Positions 50,433-62,392 are shown, counted from the first letter of the stretch. The stretch is DNA of 64,000 nucleotides from Nematostella vectensis (GCF_932526225.1 NC_064036.1:4967519-5031518); one strand, 5' to 3'. Notes: a model not told the origin generated them from the sequence alone. Translations and numbers: made by a program.

Positions 50433-51833
50433 ATGAGCTACTTCCGCCAGGTAGCTTTGGCTGCCTCTGCGCTGCTCTGTTTTTCTCAAGGTACGAAAGT
50501 ATTTCATTGATATAAATAATTACCCTGTAATTCATTTGCTATCACAATATACTAGATATCCGTGAAGAACTACGTATTTTCCCCCTTTACAATCTTATAA
50601 ATAACCCACCTATTGGCCAGTTTGACATTCCCTATCTTGACCCGGGACCTTGATCTCTTTCATGACATTGTTTATTATTGATTGTAGTACCGAGATTACT
50701 AATTGGTTTCTCATTCTCTTTAATTTTCTGTTATTGTTTATTGCACTGAGATGAAACCCTCGAGTTTTGATTTGCGTAAGCCTAATATATTTCTCTAGAA
50801 GCCAAATAAAAGCGTTTCTGGTCGCGATTTCTTCCTCGGGAGCATGCGCCCTTTTTCTTTTTTTCCTTTTTATTTCAAAATTATGCTTCTCGCTTGGAGA
50901 AAAATGATTCATTCAATGACAAGACACCTTTTAGTGCAGCGAAAGAGCTTCCCCAGTATCCTATACAGCCGTTCTCAGTGGATTTCAGATTTCAGTGGAT
51001 TGATACTAATAAGGATACTATGCTGCCCAGGAGATAGCCTCCTCCGCAGGCAACTCATAATGAAAAGGACGGAAAGAATGGGTAACCTGTGGCGAAATTG
51101 CGGAGGAGGGAGACTAAGACGGAAAGAATGGGTTACCTGTGGCGAAATTTCGGATGAGGGAGACTAAGGAGATTTTTTTTTCTATTTCTGGTCTTTGAGA
51201 TGCCTGCGGAGGAGGCACCGCAGGAGACTAGGGCCTCCCTATCACAACTCCGATATCTATGCCATTTCTTGTTGTCGAAGGGCGTCACATTCTAGAGATT
51301 TTACAGAAAACTCTGGACGCGGGGCGGGGACGACCCTCCTGCGCAGAGCTTTCTGTGTCGCTCGTTTACTTTGCTCCACAAAGCTGGACCAGACCATCTA
51401 AATTTCATCATCAGGCTGAGGATACTGACTCGTATTTTTAATTCATTGAACAATTTCGATAAATTTTTTAGTCCTTCGCAAACGACAGTTTACATATGCG
51501 CACACATCCATTTACTACAACTGTCATTTCTTCCCAGTTTATTCAACTTCCGGCCCATCCCCTATTCCACGACATGAATGTGACCCAAGTACTAGCGGTT
51601 CATCTGGTTTCCCCGTGGAACTGAAACCGGATCACTTCAGGAACCTGGGAATAGTTGCGAATATGACAGACTGTGTACAGCGGTGTTGCGACGTACTGCA
51701 CTGTGACCTCGCTATGATGTCATATGGCGGTAGAACTTGCTATGGGGTCGCGTGTTTCAATGAGAAACTTTGCCAAATGCTGCCGGCGTATCCTACAAGA
51801 ATAACATTTGACTTAGCACACGTCTACCGATGA
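50433..51833 (+). CDS. Small secreted MANSC-domain protein, two exons, about 117 aa
   Basis: Exon 1 (50433-50490) encodes a signal peptide (MSYFRQVALAASALLCFSQ) ending at CAAG|GTACGA. Exon 2 (51538-51833) begins after CTTCCCAG and joins in phase. The mature protein has HECDPSTSG, then ADCV-like spacing in TDCVQRCCDVLHCDLAMMS, then TCYGVACFNEKLCQMLP, giving the Cys pattern of a MANSC domain (motif at N terminus with seven cysteines), an extracellular module otherwise found in membrane receptors and protease inhibitors. Nothing follows the domain, so it is a free single-module protein. It is divergently placed to the GH116-like gene, whose second exon encodes the same type of module. Function unknown. 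Confidence 0.8.
51038..51217. mobile_element. MITE with GCCTCCTCCGCAGGCA ends, in the MANSC-gene intron
   Basis: GCCTCCTCCGCAGGCA at the left and TGCCTGCGGAGGAGGC at the right are exact inverted ends. Between them a segment of about 50 bases (ACGGAAAGAATGGGTNACCT...GGGAGACTAAG) is present twice in tandem. Confidence 0.85.
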
Positions 51834-51946
51834 CCACGCGTCTTACCGAAAGTCTACACGCCGATCGCGCTAGAGTCTTTATGGGTCGCAGGATGATATC
51901 AAATTTATCGCTACTATACACAGAATCGCAGTCCATTGTTGCAAAA

Positions 51947-52210
51947 CAGGGGCGGATACAAGGGGGGGGGGGGGTGAATTGCGTGGATATTCACCCCTCT
52001 GTTTGAGTTAAAAATGAAAATCACTTTGTTTGAGAGACAGGGGGTGCTGTCCATGTGATTACACCTATTTGACTTTGCTGACGCGACAAATGCAATTCAG
52101 CATTGCTGTTAGATCTATTTGACCTACCACGTGAAGAACCACTGGATCAATTATAAACAGTCTAACCGGCCATTATCCCTCCCCCATTTTTAAATTCTGG
52201 ATCCGCCCCT
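51947..52210. mobile_element. AGGGGCGGATCCAG-type MITE with poly-G
   Basis: Left end CAGGGGCGGATACAAG plus a poly-G run; right end TTCTGGATCCGCCCCT. The ends are inverted matches, the interior non-coding. Confidence 0.75.
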
Positions 52211-52383
52211 TAAAATCTACTCATTCCTCCCAGTTGATGAAAACATCTCAACCAATCTTTGACTTTGCATTAATGCGCTGTGACGCCAGAACCTATTTGG
52301 CCGAAAAGTGCATACATATAAAACTGATTAAATAAGGTGATCTGAGTGTTTAACAAAGTCTAAACCATTTGAATACAAAGAGC

Positions 52384-52535
52384 ACGAAATTGATAACCAT
52401 ATATATAATGTTTACATGTTTCTACAGAAAGTCAAAAACGAAACGCAGTTTATTCTTAATCAATTCACATTCATATGTGAATTTCGTTCTTGACTTTCTG
52501 TATTGTCATGTAAACATTATATGGTTATCAATTTC
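52384..52535. mobile_element. 152-base hairpin element
   Basis: CGAAATTGATAACCATATAT...AATGTTTACATG...ACAGAAAGTCAA and its reverse complement form arms of more than 50 bases around a short loop. Confidence 0.85.
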
Positions 52536-53479
52536 TTTGGGTGAAGTTTACTGCGCAAAGATGGCATTACTTATTGCCTACATTAAAAAAAAACGATACT
52601 AAAAAAACTAGCTAGGGAGGAGTTAGCTACTAGAAGCCACAACAGCTTGTCTTTTTGTAATACGTGTCGTTTTGTCGTTGGCAAACTAAAAATGTTTATC
52701 AAGATGAAATGCATCATATCAAATGGACGAAGTATCATGTTTTATCGATCCTCGGATTAGAAATGGCCCACTTTTTGGCGGTCAGGGAGAGAAGGGTTGC
52801 GTACTCTCCCTGCAACGCCTGGCACCACACCTGATGCATCATCTTGAGATGGAGTTACGGGATACAGAACAGTTGGATATTGGGATAAAGTGGGATATTG
52901 TCCACTGTCAGTTACCTTCTTTGCAGTCTCCAGGTTCCGTCCATGCATCTGTCCATCACTATATAAGTACATGTTAAGAATATAAATATATTTTTTTATA
53001 ATAAAAACTTAGAAACTATATAGCAGTTAGTTTGGTTTTGGTCCATATCATATTTCTCCCTATCACAATACAGAGGTAAAAGCAGCAGTTTTGGTGGTTG
53101 GCCTGGTTACCATGTGAAACATAGGCTTGGTTACCAGACCGTGGGGTTTTTCCGTGCCACAACGAAAGAGTGTACGACGGCAAGGAGCCAAAGTCAAAAT
53201 AAATCGAGCTTGAATATCTTGTAGTATATAAGCTTGTCGAATGTTCTAAATTGTTTAGAATTTATGGATATATTCATGGATATTTCATGGATATTTTTAT
53301 TTAAAGTATACGGCTTTATCGGTTCCATTTTCATCGGTTCCATAAAGTTATGGCTTTATCGGTTCCATTTCTTTAAATTGCATGCTCGTTGATGACTGTA
53401 ATAAGTCTTTGAATGAAGATATGTAGCGACTGTTAATAGGTGAAGATATAAAAACAATACATGCATGTTTCTTTTTTGG

Positions 53480-54180
53480 TTTTACGATTGTTACTTTATC
53501 TAACGTCGTTTAATTGTTTCGGTTAATGGTTTTCGGGAGTGGTTAGTATGTTAGACAATGCATACTTATTGGAACGTCTATGTCGGGCTTAATCCGTTCC
53601 ATTTCATTAATTTTACTCTTTATTGATGAATATAGTTATTTGCTCTAAGCTCGTGTAATGCTTCTGTTTTGTTTGGGAGTGGTACGTAAATTAAACAATG
53701 TGTAACAACAAGTGCGTCTATTTCGGTCTTAATCGGTTCAATTTCATTTATTTTCCTCTTTATTGATGAATATAGTTATTTGCTCTATTAAGCACATTAT
53801 ACAATGTGTAACAACAAGAGCGTCTATTTCGGTCTTAATCGGTTCCATTTCATTTATTTTTCCTGTTTGTTGGTAAGTAATCGGTTCCATTTCATTGATT
53901 TTCCTCTTTATTGATGAATATAGTTATGTGCTTAGTTATAAGCACATTATACAATGTGTAACAACAAGTGCGTCTATTTCGGTCTTAATCGGTTCCATTT
54001 CATTTATTTTTCCTGTTTGTTGGTAAGTAATCGGTTCCATTTCATTTATTTTCCTCTTTATTGATGAATATAGTTATGTGCTTAGTTATAAGCACATTAT
54101 ACAATGTGTAACAACAAGTGCGTCTATTTCGGGCTTTATCGGTTCCATTTCATTTATTTTTCCTGTTTGTTGGTAAGTAT
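53480..54180. repeat. About 150-base tandem array
   Basis: Units contain ATCGGTTCCATTTCATTTAT, CCTCTTTATTGATGAATATA, AAGCACATTATACAATGTG and AACAACAAGTGCGTCTATTT. Two near-identical full units run from about 53879 to 54178 with diverged copies upstream from about 53480. The GGTTCCATTTC core also appears near 53320-53370. Confidence 0.85.
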
Positions 54181-55106
54181 ACGTATTTGAATGAAGGAAT
54201 GGAGCGTATTGTCACCTGTTGGAGAACTGTTTTTGAAGGTGAGTCGAGAAACAGGCTGAAAAACCGCGATTTTCTTTGATACCCAAAGTTCACCATCACC
54301 GATGCGTTTAATTTCTCATGTATATCAGAGTCGTTGTTTTATAATCGTGGTTTAGCATGAAACGATAGCTCTTCCTCGAGATTATGTGCCAGTTTTCCTC
54401 CTATCACGGGGATCAATTTACTCAGAAGAATTTAGAGGTGTAAGACTGGGACCGCCATTATTCGTGTGGATTTTGGGCCGGAATACGACATTTTAGCTTC
54501 CACGGACGCGAACGGAAATTGTGTTAGATAGCAGATTCACATTTGCGTGCCCTTTCTCAAGAAATATGGAATACTTGAACTCACTAGGTCGACAATTTAC
54601 TGTTTTTTTTTAATTAAAAACTTTAGGGCATTTAGTCCATTGAGGACCTTTCCCGACTATCATGCATATAGCCACTGCGATTGATAGACCTATCTTACAA
54701 TGCTAGAATTGGTTCACTCTGGGAAGGTAGCCATCTTCTCGGGCACCCTGTGATGACGTAAATCGAGAATAATGTTTTGAGGAGAAAAAAAAACTCTATT
54801 CGTTCAACTCACAAGGTTATATTAATTTTTATGTGGGAAAAAACTTGTCTCAGTCCCCAGCCCTAATCCAACATTCAGTAATCAGAGTGAGACCTATACA
54901 GAAAATGGAACAATGCCCTTGGTATTACGTCATCGATCCTAACCCTTGAATCTTTACGCCTCGAAAGTGAATGCTAGTTTTCAAAGTGCTGTAGCATTAC
55001 AAATTTTACTCGAATTCAAATCTGTTTACGGAATGTAAAAATTTCTTTTTATAGGCATTTGCTTTTACTAACCCACCATTTTTGCGTCTGAAGACATTAA
55101 GACGTT

Positions 55107-57197
55107 ATGAAGGCTGTAACGTATGTTGTGCTGCTGTTGACGACTTTGCCTGCTACACTGCAAGCTATGCAGGTACATTCAAAAACATTTTATTATTTCA
55201 ATTTGAAAAAAAAACATGGTCAACTTACCCTATATATACAATATTAATCATAAATAATTTTGCTTTTTTCCATGTGAAGAAATATAAAATTGCTTTTATT
55301 TGCTAGGCTCACTCAAGAATAGATGAGTGGATGTTTATTGGTAGAGACTCCGATTATCACAATGGTTTCCGGAAAAAGGTGCATGCAGATATTTGTCATG
55401 CTCAAAACATCATGGGTTATGACAAGCAACAAAGCAGTAAGGTGAAACATCCGAAGAAACAAAGCAACAAGGTTGAACATTCCCAGCAACAGAGCATCAA
55501 TGTAGAACATTTCCAGCAGCAGAGCAGCAAGGTAAAACATTCAAAGCAACATAGCAACAAGGTAGAACATTTCCAGCAACAAAGCAACAAGGTAGAACAT
55601 TCCCAAAAACAGAGCAACAAGGTAGAACATTCCCAGTAACAGAGCAACAAGGTTGAATTAAAAAAAAAAAACAGGTCGAGGGAGTCATACGTTTTCAGCG
55701 ACACAACACGGCGGGTCATAACACAAATCTAGTCAAAATAATAAAAAAATACCAAACTCAAAGCAAAGAGGTGGACCATTACCAACAATACCATGAGGTG
55801 AGCAAAAAATGATGTGGATACGCTTCTATGCAGAAACACATTCTGCCAAAATGGCCAATGTTAGTCTTTTTATGCATCTTTGCGCCCTCGTCGTCAGTTA
55901 TTCTTTACAAGACCTCTCTAAGTTTGTCTAAGTATGAGTCCGAAGCCGCACGATTGATCACTCCAGTTTAAAAACATGTAATAGAAACTACAGACTTTAT
56001 TATTTTTTTATTAAATTTCTACAGCAGACTATAAGTCCGGTTGCGGCCAAGTCTTGTACAGACCACATGGTGTCCGGCAGCACGACCGATGGTTACTACC
56101 AGCTACAGGATAGCCAGGGAAAAACCTACACGTACACGGTCTACTGCGACTTCAACTCTGAACCGGGAGTGGCCTGGACCCTGGCGATGTCATTCAGCCT
56201 TGCCAACAATGTCTTGCCTCAATTCAAGAGCACACCGCTGTCCAGTGATGCACCAGTTAACGAGAAATCTCCAAACTGGCCTGCGTACAGGTAAAACGAT
56301 GAAACGTTTTCTATTTCTTTTTCCTACCGTCCCTATATGTCTATTTACCTCTTTCCTAAAGTTTTCTTACACCCTTTTCACAACCTTTACCTGTATCAAG
56401 TAATTATCTATGCAAGAACTATGAAAATTCCCGTTTTTCTACGGAAATAAAAAGCATCACCCACATGATCCAGGAAATCCCGAGAGACATGCATTTGCTC
56501 ATATCTTATTTTCTGTGTTAAAATGAAGAAAAAATAACAAATTATTAGTCGTCATTTATTTCAACAATTCCTAGAGTAAATCTATATAATAAGCTGTTAT
56601 AAATTATCAAAAACTCTTAAAAAAAGTTAATCTTAAAAAAAGTAAAAACGGGCAGGGACATTGGTTTTTCAGTGCGACGCGCGCTAGCGTGGCCACCTTG
56701 GTAGTACATTTACCGAGCATTGTAACGGTGCTACGAGCGTTATTTTACCATTTTTCCTAAGTTTCCCTTCTTTTGCATCCCCAAGGCTTCCGCTTACCAG
56801 AATGAAGGCACTGCTGGCTCATTCTACTCACTGGCGCGTCACATGTAGTTTTCCCAAATATGGAATCGACTACAAGGATTATTTGAGAGCGAGGCTGAAG
56901 TACTTTGACCCAATAAGCCTCAATGGTAGCAAAGTTTGCAAAAAAGTAGAATACATCAACATTCGAGGTCAGCCAGCTGCGCACACATCTGCTCCCTTTT
57001 GGCAAAAGAATTACATGCTTCACGTTAATAGTAATATCAGCGCAACTCAAGCAAGTGGTTGTGCGTTCTCTGCAGCGGCTGGGTCTGTAACAAATGAGAA
57101 TAACTTTGGGTTTTATGAGGCGGTGAATACCAAGTTCAGGTGCTGCGAGTCACCATCGTCCACCACTCAGTACTGGTTTGGTGGTAACCCGAATTAG
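55107..57197 (+). CDS. Secreted fibrinogen-like protein (resembles coral skeletal matrix protein USOMP5), four exons
   Basis: Exon 1 (55107-55172) is a signal peptide (MKAVTYVVLLLTTLPATLQA). Exon 2 starts at 55307 after TTGCTAG, encodes RIDEWMFIGRDSDYHNGFRK and a 10-residue repeat, and must leave at one of several phase-0 donors (first at 55441|55442); unspliced it stops at 55637. Exon 3 (56028-56290) and exon 4 (56786-57197) encode the conserved C-terminal domain: GYYQLQDSQGKTYTYTVYCDF, AWTLAMSFS, DAPVNEKSPNWPAYR, HWRVTCSFPKYGIDY, CKKVEYINIRGQ, CAFSAAAGSVTNENNFGFYE, YWFGGNPN. This is a fibrinogen C/intelectin-like fold seen in anthozoan secreted proteins such as USOMP5 of corals (recalled, not searched). 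Such domains bind glycans or matrix; the role here is unknown. Confidence 0.75.
55430..55655 (+). repeat. 30-base coding minisatellite, eight copies
   Basis: Each unit is like CAACAAAGCAACAAGGTNGA plus ACATTCCCAG and encodes variants of QQSNKVEHS plus one residue. Seven copies are in frame; the eighth follows the stop. Seven of the eight contain AAG|GT (donor positions about 55442, 55472, 55532, 55562, 55592, 55622, 55652), always at the same codon phase. Confidence 0.9.
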
Positions 57198-57691
57198 TCT
57201 GTACCTTAACTCTGAGGGTTGCATTGCTATTCACGGTGATGATGTGTAATTGCTCGCTCAGTAAACTTGAAAATCGAGACATGATTAGAAAGTCGTGTAT
57301 TGGTAAATAGAATCGCGAAAGGGGGTAGGAGGGGGGAAAAGGGAGAAGAGACAGAGGGTGCCTGTAACAGCCGCCTGGTGAGTGAGTAACTCGACCTCCA
57401 GCGGCGCTTTCCTCTTTCTTATAGTGGAAGAAAAAAAACGCACCGCTGGGGGGTCGATTTACTCATTTATCAGGAGGCGGTTACATAGCACGTCGTTTGA
57501 AAGGGCGAAAAGGAACAGAGCTCGCTGAAGGAGCGAAACCAATGCAAAAACAACCAGAATAGGTGGTTTATTCAGCACTAACAAGCATCAGACATCGGAC
57601 TTCGAAGTAAAATTGTCCTATAGCCCCTAGTTAAAGACTGCAGTTCCGTGCGAGTGTCTAAATAAGAACCTGCTCCAACGACCAGACTTAC

Positions 57692-58056
57692 TTATCTCTG
57701 TCCTCGCACTCACCCCAAAAGATGATGTAGCCTTTAACTGTGACATCAGGCAAATGTTTCATAGTTTCTTTGTCAATAGTCGCATGGACGTGCACCCGTA
57801 CCTTAGTACTTTTTAGGGATATCTCTTTGTACACCGGTTTGCGCGAATATTACAGAGGCTTGTAAAAAGAACGATTGACTTTCGGTGGATTTTTGTCCAT
57901 TTCCAGACTAGGACCCATTCTTTGCCGGTCATTCCTTAAACTAAACTGGGTTTGTTTTGTGTCCATATGTCTTGGCTTGGGCACTAAGGGTCTTTCCGGT
58001 GGGCCTGCTGAGCAATAATGCTCCCTGCATTCAAAGCGTATCAGGAATAGCTTGCC
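57692..58056 (-). pseudogene. Coding-like remnant or terminal exon with one in-frame stop
   Basis: The minus strand from 58056 (just after a CCCCTAG acceptor-like site) reads protein-like sequence (FLIRFECREHYCSAGPPERP, PKPRHMDTKQTQFSLRNDRQ), meets one TAA at 57852-57850, and continues in the same frame with KEISLKSTKVRVHVHATIDK and VTVKGYIIFWGECEDRDK to a TAA at 57694-57692. Composition is coding-like on both sides of the internal stop and the antisense strand is not. It may be a retrocopy or the last exon of a decayed gene. The family is not recognised. Confidence 0.4.
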
Positions 58057-58198
58057 CTAGGGGTATTTAACTATTTTTACACGCCAGAAATCATTTGGAA
58101 GCTCCGAAAAATAGGTCTCCGACATGAATTAAGATAACGTAACAGTTAAGAAATTAAAAAAAGAATAACAACTGAAAACCTGGCGAGACGACCCCCCT

Positions 58199-58510
58199 GT
58201 CTACACCTCTCTCTTCTAAATACGGCCATTCGATCGACTACACACCCAAATTACCCCCCCCCCTCCCTCCCAAACGGTGGATCACCAAAATTTAGTCTAC
58301 ATCTCCCTCTTCTAAATACGGCCATTCGATCGACTATACACCCAAATTACCCCCCCCCCCTCCCTCCCAAACGGTGGATCACCAAAATTTAGTCTACACC
58401 TCCCTCTTCTAAATACGGCCATTCGATCGACTATACACCAAAATTACCCCCCTCCCTCCCAAACGGTGGATCACCAAAATTTAGTCTACACCTCCCTCTT
58501 CTAAATACTG
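58199..58510. repeat. About 92-97-base tandem repeat, three to four copies
   Basis: Units contain TCTTCTAAATACGGCCATTC, GATCGACTATACACCCAAAT, a poly-C block and CCAAACGGTGGATCACC. Confidence 0.9.
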
Positions 58511-58670
58511 CCGGGACATTCTGGCTGTGCGCCGCTCCATCTTGGATTTAGACAATCGAAATTAATCCTCAGGTGTTGTTTTCACCGTGTTTATTGTTTA
58601 TTAACCTGATCAAAAGTCGCTCCAGCCTCGAGAGCAGCGGTGATTGAATATTCGGCTTCAGTTATTTGGC

Positions 58671-59011
58671 AATGTGCCTGACGTAACTAATTAATAAAAT
58701 TGATAATTGGAAGTAATTAATAATGATTGATATCCATCATTGTATCCAAATTGTATCAGTTTATTTTGAAAAATATAACAGGTTCGGGTGGGTTTAAATG
58801 ATAAAATTGATAGATATTGATAGCAATTGATAACAATTAATAATCGAAATTCTATTTGATTACAATTGATAACGGGAAAAATTGAGTTTCAAATGTTATC
58901 AATTGCTGATATTAACTGATACCATTTAGTATATCGATATCAATCATTATCATTTTCATCAATTGCCTTTTGATTATCAGATTTTATCAATTAGTTACGT
59001 CGGAAATGTGC
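58671..59011. mobile_element. AT-rich TIR element
   Basis: ACGTAACTAATTAATAAAAT at the left and ATTTTATCAATTAGTTACGT at the right are inverted matches. The interior is dominated by TTGATA/TATCAA motifs and is non-coding. Confidence 0.6.
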
Positions 59012-59187
59012 TTTGGCACATCCGATGCTGTGTTTACACAACAGTATGTGTACATTGCTCGCGTCTTTTGTAAACACTGCCCTAGACCATCTATATATGC
59101 CAAACATAATTTTTTAGTGTTAACGTATGTGGTGGAAGTGAAATGCGGTTGTTTGACAAATTAGTTGTGGAATTTACCTAGATAACC

Positions 59188-59360
59188 CAGAGTCGTAGCA
59201 GGCCACGTAAGATTGGGGGGGGGGGGGGGGGACAATACAGAAACATTAAGTAAATATTGGGGGGGGGGGGGGGGCACAGCTACTGGTCATTTCCTTATAA
59301 TATAAAAATATCGGGGGGGGGCACATGCCTCCAGTGCCCCACCCCCTGCTACGACCCTGT
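59188..59360. mobile_element. CAGGGCCGTAGCAG-type MITE, copy 4 (opposite orientation)
   Basis: Left end CAGAGTCGTAGCAGG, right end CCTGCTACGACCCTG. Three poly-G runs (about 59215-59231, 59258-59273, 59313-59321), CTACTGGTCATTTCCTTATA and CAGTGCCCCACCCC are the reverse complements of motifs in the other copies. This copy shows both TIRs best. Confidence 0.85.
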
Positions 59361-60012
59361 AATCAATCATTCGGGATAGTCACATTCGAGTGATAACGTT
59401 GGAATTTAATTATAGAACCAATATTTGTACAGATAAATAAATTATTTCCTTTAAAAAAATAATTTGTAATATCATTTCGAAATTCTGACAACAAATTGTC
59501 AAGAAAGCAACTCATCTGTCAGTGCTGATAACCATATCTATTTATAGCGAGGAATTCCCACACCTCAAAACCAAAAAACCTCTTGGCGGAATGAACGGAA
59601 CGATAAAATTCCACTAATATCCCTGAAACATTAACTTATTATGTGATTGTAAGTCTAAAATAACTGTAGGCAAATTGTTACTAGTTTTGTATAGTAGGTA
59701 TTGACAAACGAACTAATATTCGTTACAAATGGCTAATCAAGTTATCTGTGAGCCTGAAGTCAGATAACTCCATTCGTCGAACGTCATAATCTCTTAGTCG
59801 ATGAGCGTGATTTGCAAGCGGTGTGCTTGCTCCATTACTGACAGTGAATTGCACTCACATGGCTTCCTGTGGCGAACGTCGGTCACCCAATCCGAGTAGT
59901 CGGATCGGACCATTCATTGGATGATCCCCAACCGGAAACAGAAGCTCAAAGGACGCCGAGGATTTTTTTTCTGAGCGATCAACAAATCTGCAGAGTTTCG
60001 GCTCCCACCATC

Positions 60013-62392
60013 ATGTCGACCATGCTTTCGTCGTCGATCTTCAGGTCCGGTCCACAGAGTGCTTACCAAAGATACTTTCTGTTCGATTCCGAAGATGAGA
60101 AAGTAAGTAACAGATTGAGAGTGGTACTTGAAGTGCCGTTCTGATGTGAGAGGGACTTTGTTGAAAGAGAAAACTTTACTTCTATGTTATGATGACCGGG
60201 CGATCATGCCGTTATGTCCCGATGCCGTTCAAAGTGCATTCTTTTCGGAAGCATTTCTAAAAAGCTGTTGCATGGTATATTTGCGTAGCGCGTTAAAATC
60301 ATACCTGTGCTATACACACGGTAAATATCGATCCGTGATGTTTGCCCTGTTTGTTACTGACGCCGGACGCTAATTTGTTGTCGATGCAGTTGCATCAGCA
60401 GATAAGATTAGAAAGAAATAATCGCGATTCTCCAAAAATCAGTAATCGCCCGTCTCTAACTCCCACAGAAGATGCAATCTTTTGACAACGAATCATTATA
60501 CTTTAGAAAGCTGCTAGAATTTTTTTTCGTGTAACCGCAACTAAATCGATCCCGCCTGTTGATGTATAACTTTTGAGTCATTGACTAGGAAAATGAATAC
60601 CAAGCCATGGACACCGTTGACCCGGGCAATGCTCCACCGAGCGAACCTGCAGCCAAACACTAGTTGTGCACGTACCACGAAGACAACGCGAATTAAGCGA
60701 CCTTCGCGGCGCACAAGAGCTCTTAAGATTTTTTATCCTCTATATTTGACAGCACCGTCTAATAATACTTCTATGTGGGTTTTTATTAATTAGCAGTTAG
60801 TTCAATTACTCTACTGAATTCAGTATTCCACAGGGGTCATTTGCTTAGATTCTAGTATATCTATCCTATAAGACACACTTAAAATATTTGTTATTTTCAT
60901 GCGTCACGTATTAAGTAGGCATCCTATCCGTTCAATCTTTGTACACTGTACAAACGTTTGACTAATCGCCTTAGAAAGATATCGCAGCCGAGGCTAGTCC
61001 AGTGTCATATCTAGATGTGTTTTGTACGTGGATCTACTTCTTCACTGTCTAATCACACTTGACCGCTGCACAAGGGTAAATGTCGAGGTCTCCGTAAAAG
61101 ATGTTTCGGTTTTTCGCATTTCCTCGTCTTACTTTATCCTTGTAGCGATATTCCAAGGTCGCAGAGGTAACGTGAGCTGCCTCCGGAAGTCTCTCTACTC
61201 CTCTTTGCCTACCGACCTACGGGACGTTGTGTTATTTTTATCAACAAGTGCTAAGGACACAGACTGATTCGTCGATCCTAAATCCTTAGGAGTTTGACTC
61301 CCTGGTGAGCGGCTTTCTGGGATTGTGATAAGGACCTCAGAGATGCTGTGTTTTATTTTGTGGGGTTATTTGAATTGCACTGAGTAAAAAAGTAATAGAA
61401 AGCAGTTCTGGGACTTTAACATTTCCGTAAGGGCATAGGCCAAGCAAGTTAGGACATGAGTTTTGGATTTGGGTTTTCCCCGTTTCATCTCAAAATTTGT
61501 TTTAGTATAGAACCACGGGCTATAGGATTGTCATTCAACCAAAAACAGTGCATTTCGAGAACCAGCCGTTACCTTCATATTGATTTGATGTTTTTTTTTA
61601 TAAGATCTACGATGTAGAGGGCGGGCATAGCACCTCTGACATGTGCGATAAGTGCGATATCATTAACAAGAACAGAAGTGTGCCTTGCATAAGACTCCGT
61701 TGAGTGTTGTGTTGTCATTTCGCTTTTTAAAGAGTTAGGTCTAGTCTTGTTAAGTAGTGTGACTGATACCCTCAGCCCTCCCCTTTCTCATCCTCTAGGT
61801 GTGCTTTCTGGCCATTCTTATACAATTACCTGCTCGTAAAAGGAACGTAACCAGACATTAGCGCGTAATTACTTACTGATTTGCCTGTTACTTAGCGTTT
61901 TTATTGCAAATTGGCAAACGTTCTTCAGCATTCCTTGATAAACTAGCATAGCTCATACGATAACTGATACAGAAGCACTTTGGCGAAAACGTCTAATTTT
62001 TCAAGGTGCGTGATTTCGTAAAAATGCTATGTGTTAGGTTGTTCTCGAAAATGTTATCATTATGAGTAATAGATTTATTACATCTAACACGATCGTTCCG
62101 CTTATAGCACATATTACGCAACTCCTCGTCCTCCTCTGAACCGTTGGATTTATACGAGCAGTTCAGCAGTTCCCTAGACAGTTCCCCGCAGAGCGAGACA
62201 TTCAGCGACCACCTCCCTTGGTCTGTCAATGAGTATGGTTCCGACGACGACATTTCCAGCCTCGCGGCATCATTACAAAACTCGCTACTTCTACAACAGA
62301 GACCGATCAGAAAAAAGCCCAAGAGACCCCCTGAGGGGTATTTATGTCATCTTTGCTTCTGCAAGGGACACTACATCAAGGATTGTCCACAG
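60013..62392 (+). CDS. CCHC zinc-knuckle protein resembling ZCCHC24, 5' part (continues past the window)
   Basis: Exon 1 (60013-60102) starts MSTMLSSSIF in good context (CACCATCATG) and ends DSEDEK at a strong donor (AAA|GTAAGT); an upstream in-frame ATG at 59869 is possible. Exon 2 (62108-62392), after CTTATAG, joins in phase 0: a Ser/Asp-rich region, then RRPIRKKPKRPPEGY-type basic residues and CHLCFCKGHYIKDC, a CX2CX4HX4C knuckle, ending CCACAG|GTATGT. The segment GYxCxxCFxKGHYIxDCP is characteristic of ZCCHC24, which in vertebrates has a further 3CxxC zinc domain. That domain is not seen before the window ends; a possible acceptor (ACATTCAG) lies at about 63970. Zinc knuckles of this type usually bind RNA. 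Orthology is inference. Confidence 0.65.
60103..62107 (+). other. Large intron of the zinc-knuckle gene with a candidate alternative exon
   Basis: Mostly unremarkable. After TGACTAG, the segment 60589-60663 reads in phase with exon 1 and encodes ENEYQAMDTVDPGNAPPSEP plus AAKH and a stop, a candidate alternative terminal exon. Other ORFs show no motifs. Confidence 0.35.

Larger units (their letters stand above)
51834..55106. other. Intergenic region rich in inverted and tandem repeats
   Basis: Holds a MITE (51947-52210), a long hairpin element (52384-52535) and a 150-base tandem array (about 53480-54180). The ORF at 52723-52977 has no recognisable features and a similarly long antisense ORF; I did not annotate it. 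Confidence 0.5.
57198..60012. other. Intergenic region with repeats and one coding remnant
   Basis: Apart from the remnant at 57692-58056 it contains a tandem array, an AT-rich TIR element and a MITE copy. No further gene is evident. Confidence 0.5.

Noticed and set aside
52723..52977. ORFs on both strands
   Set aside because: Both strands are open with no motif; cannot be supported.
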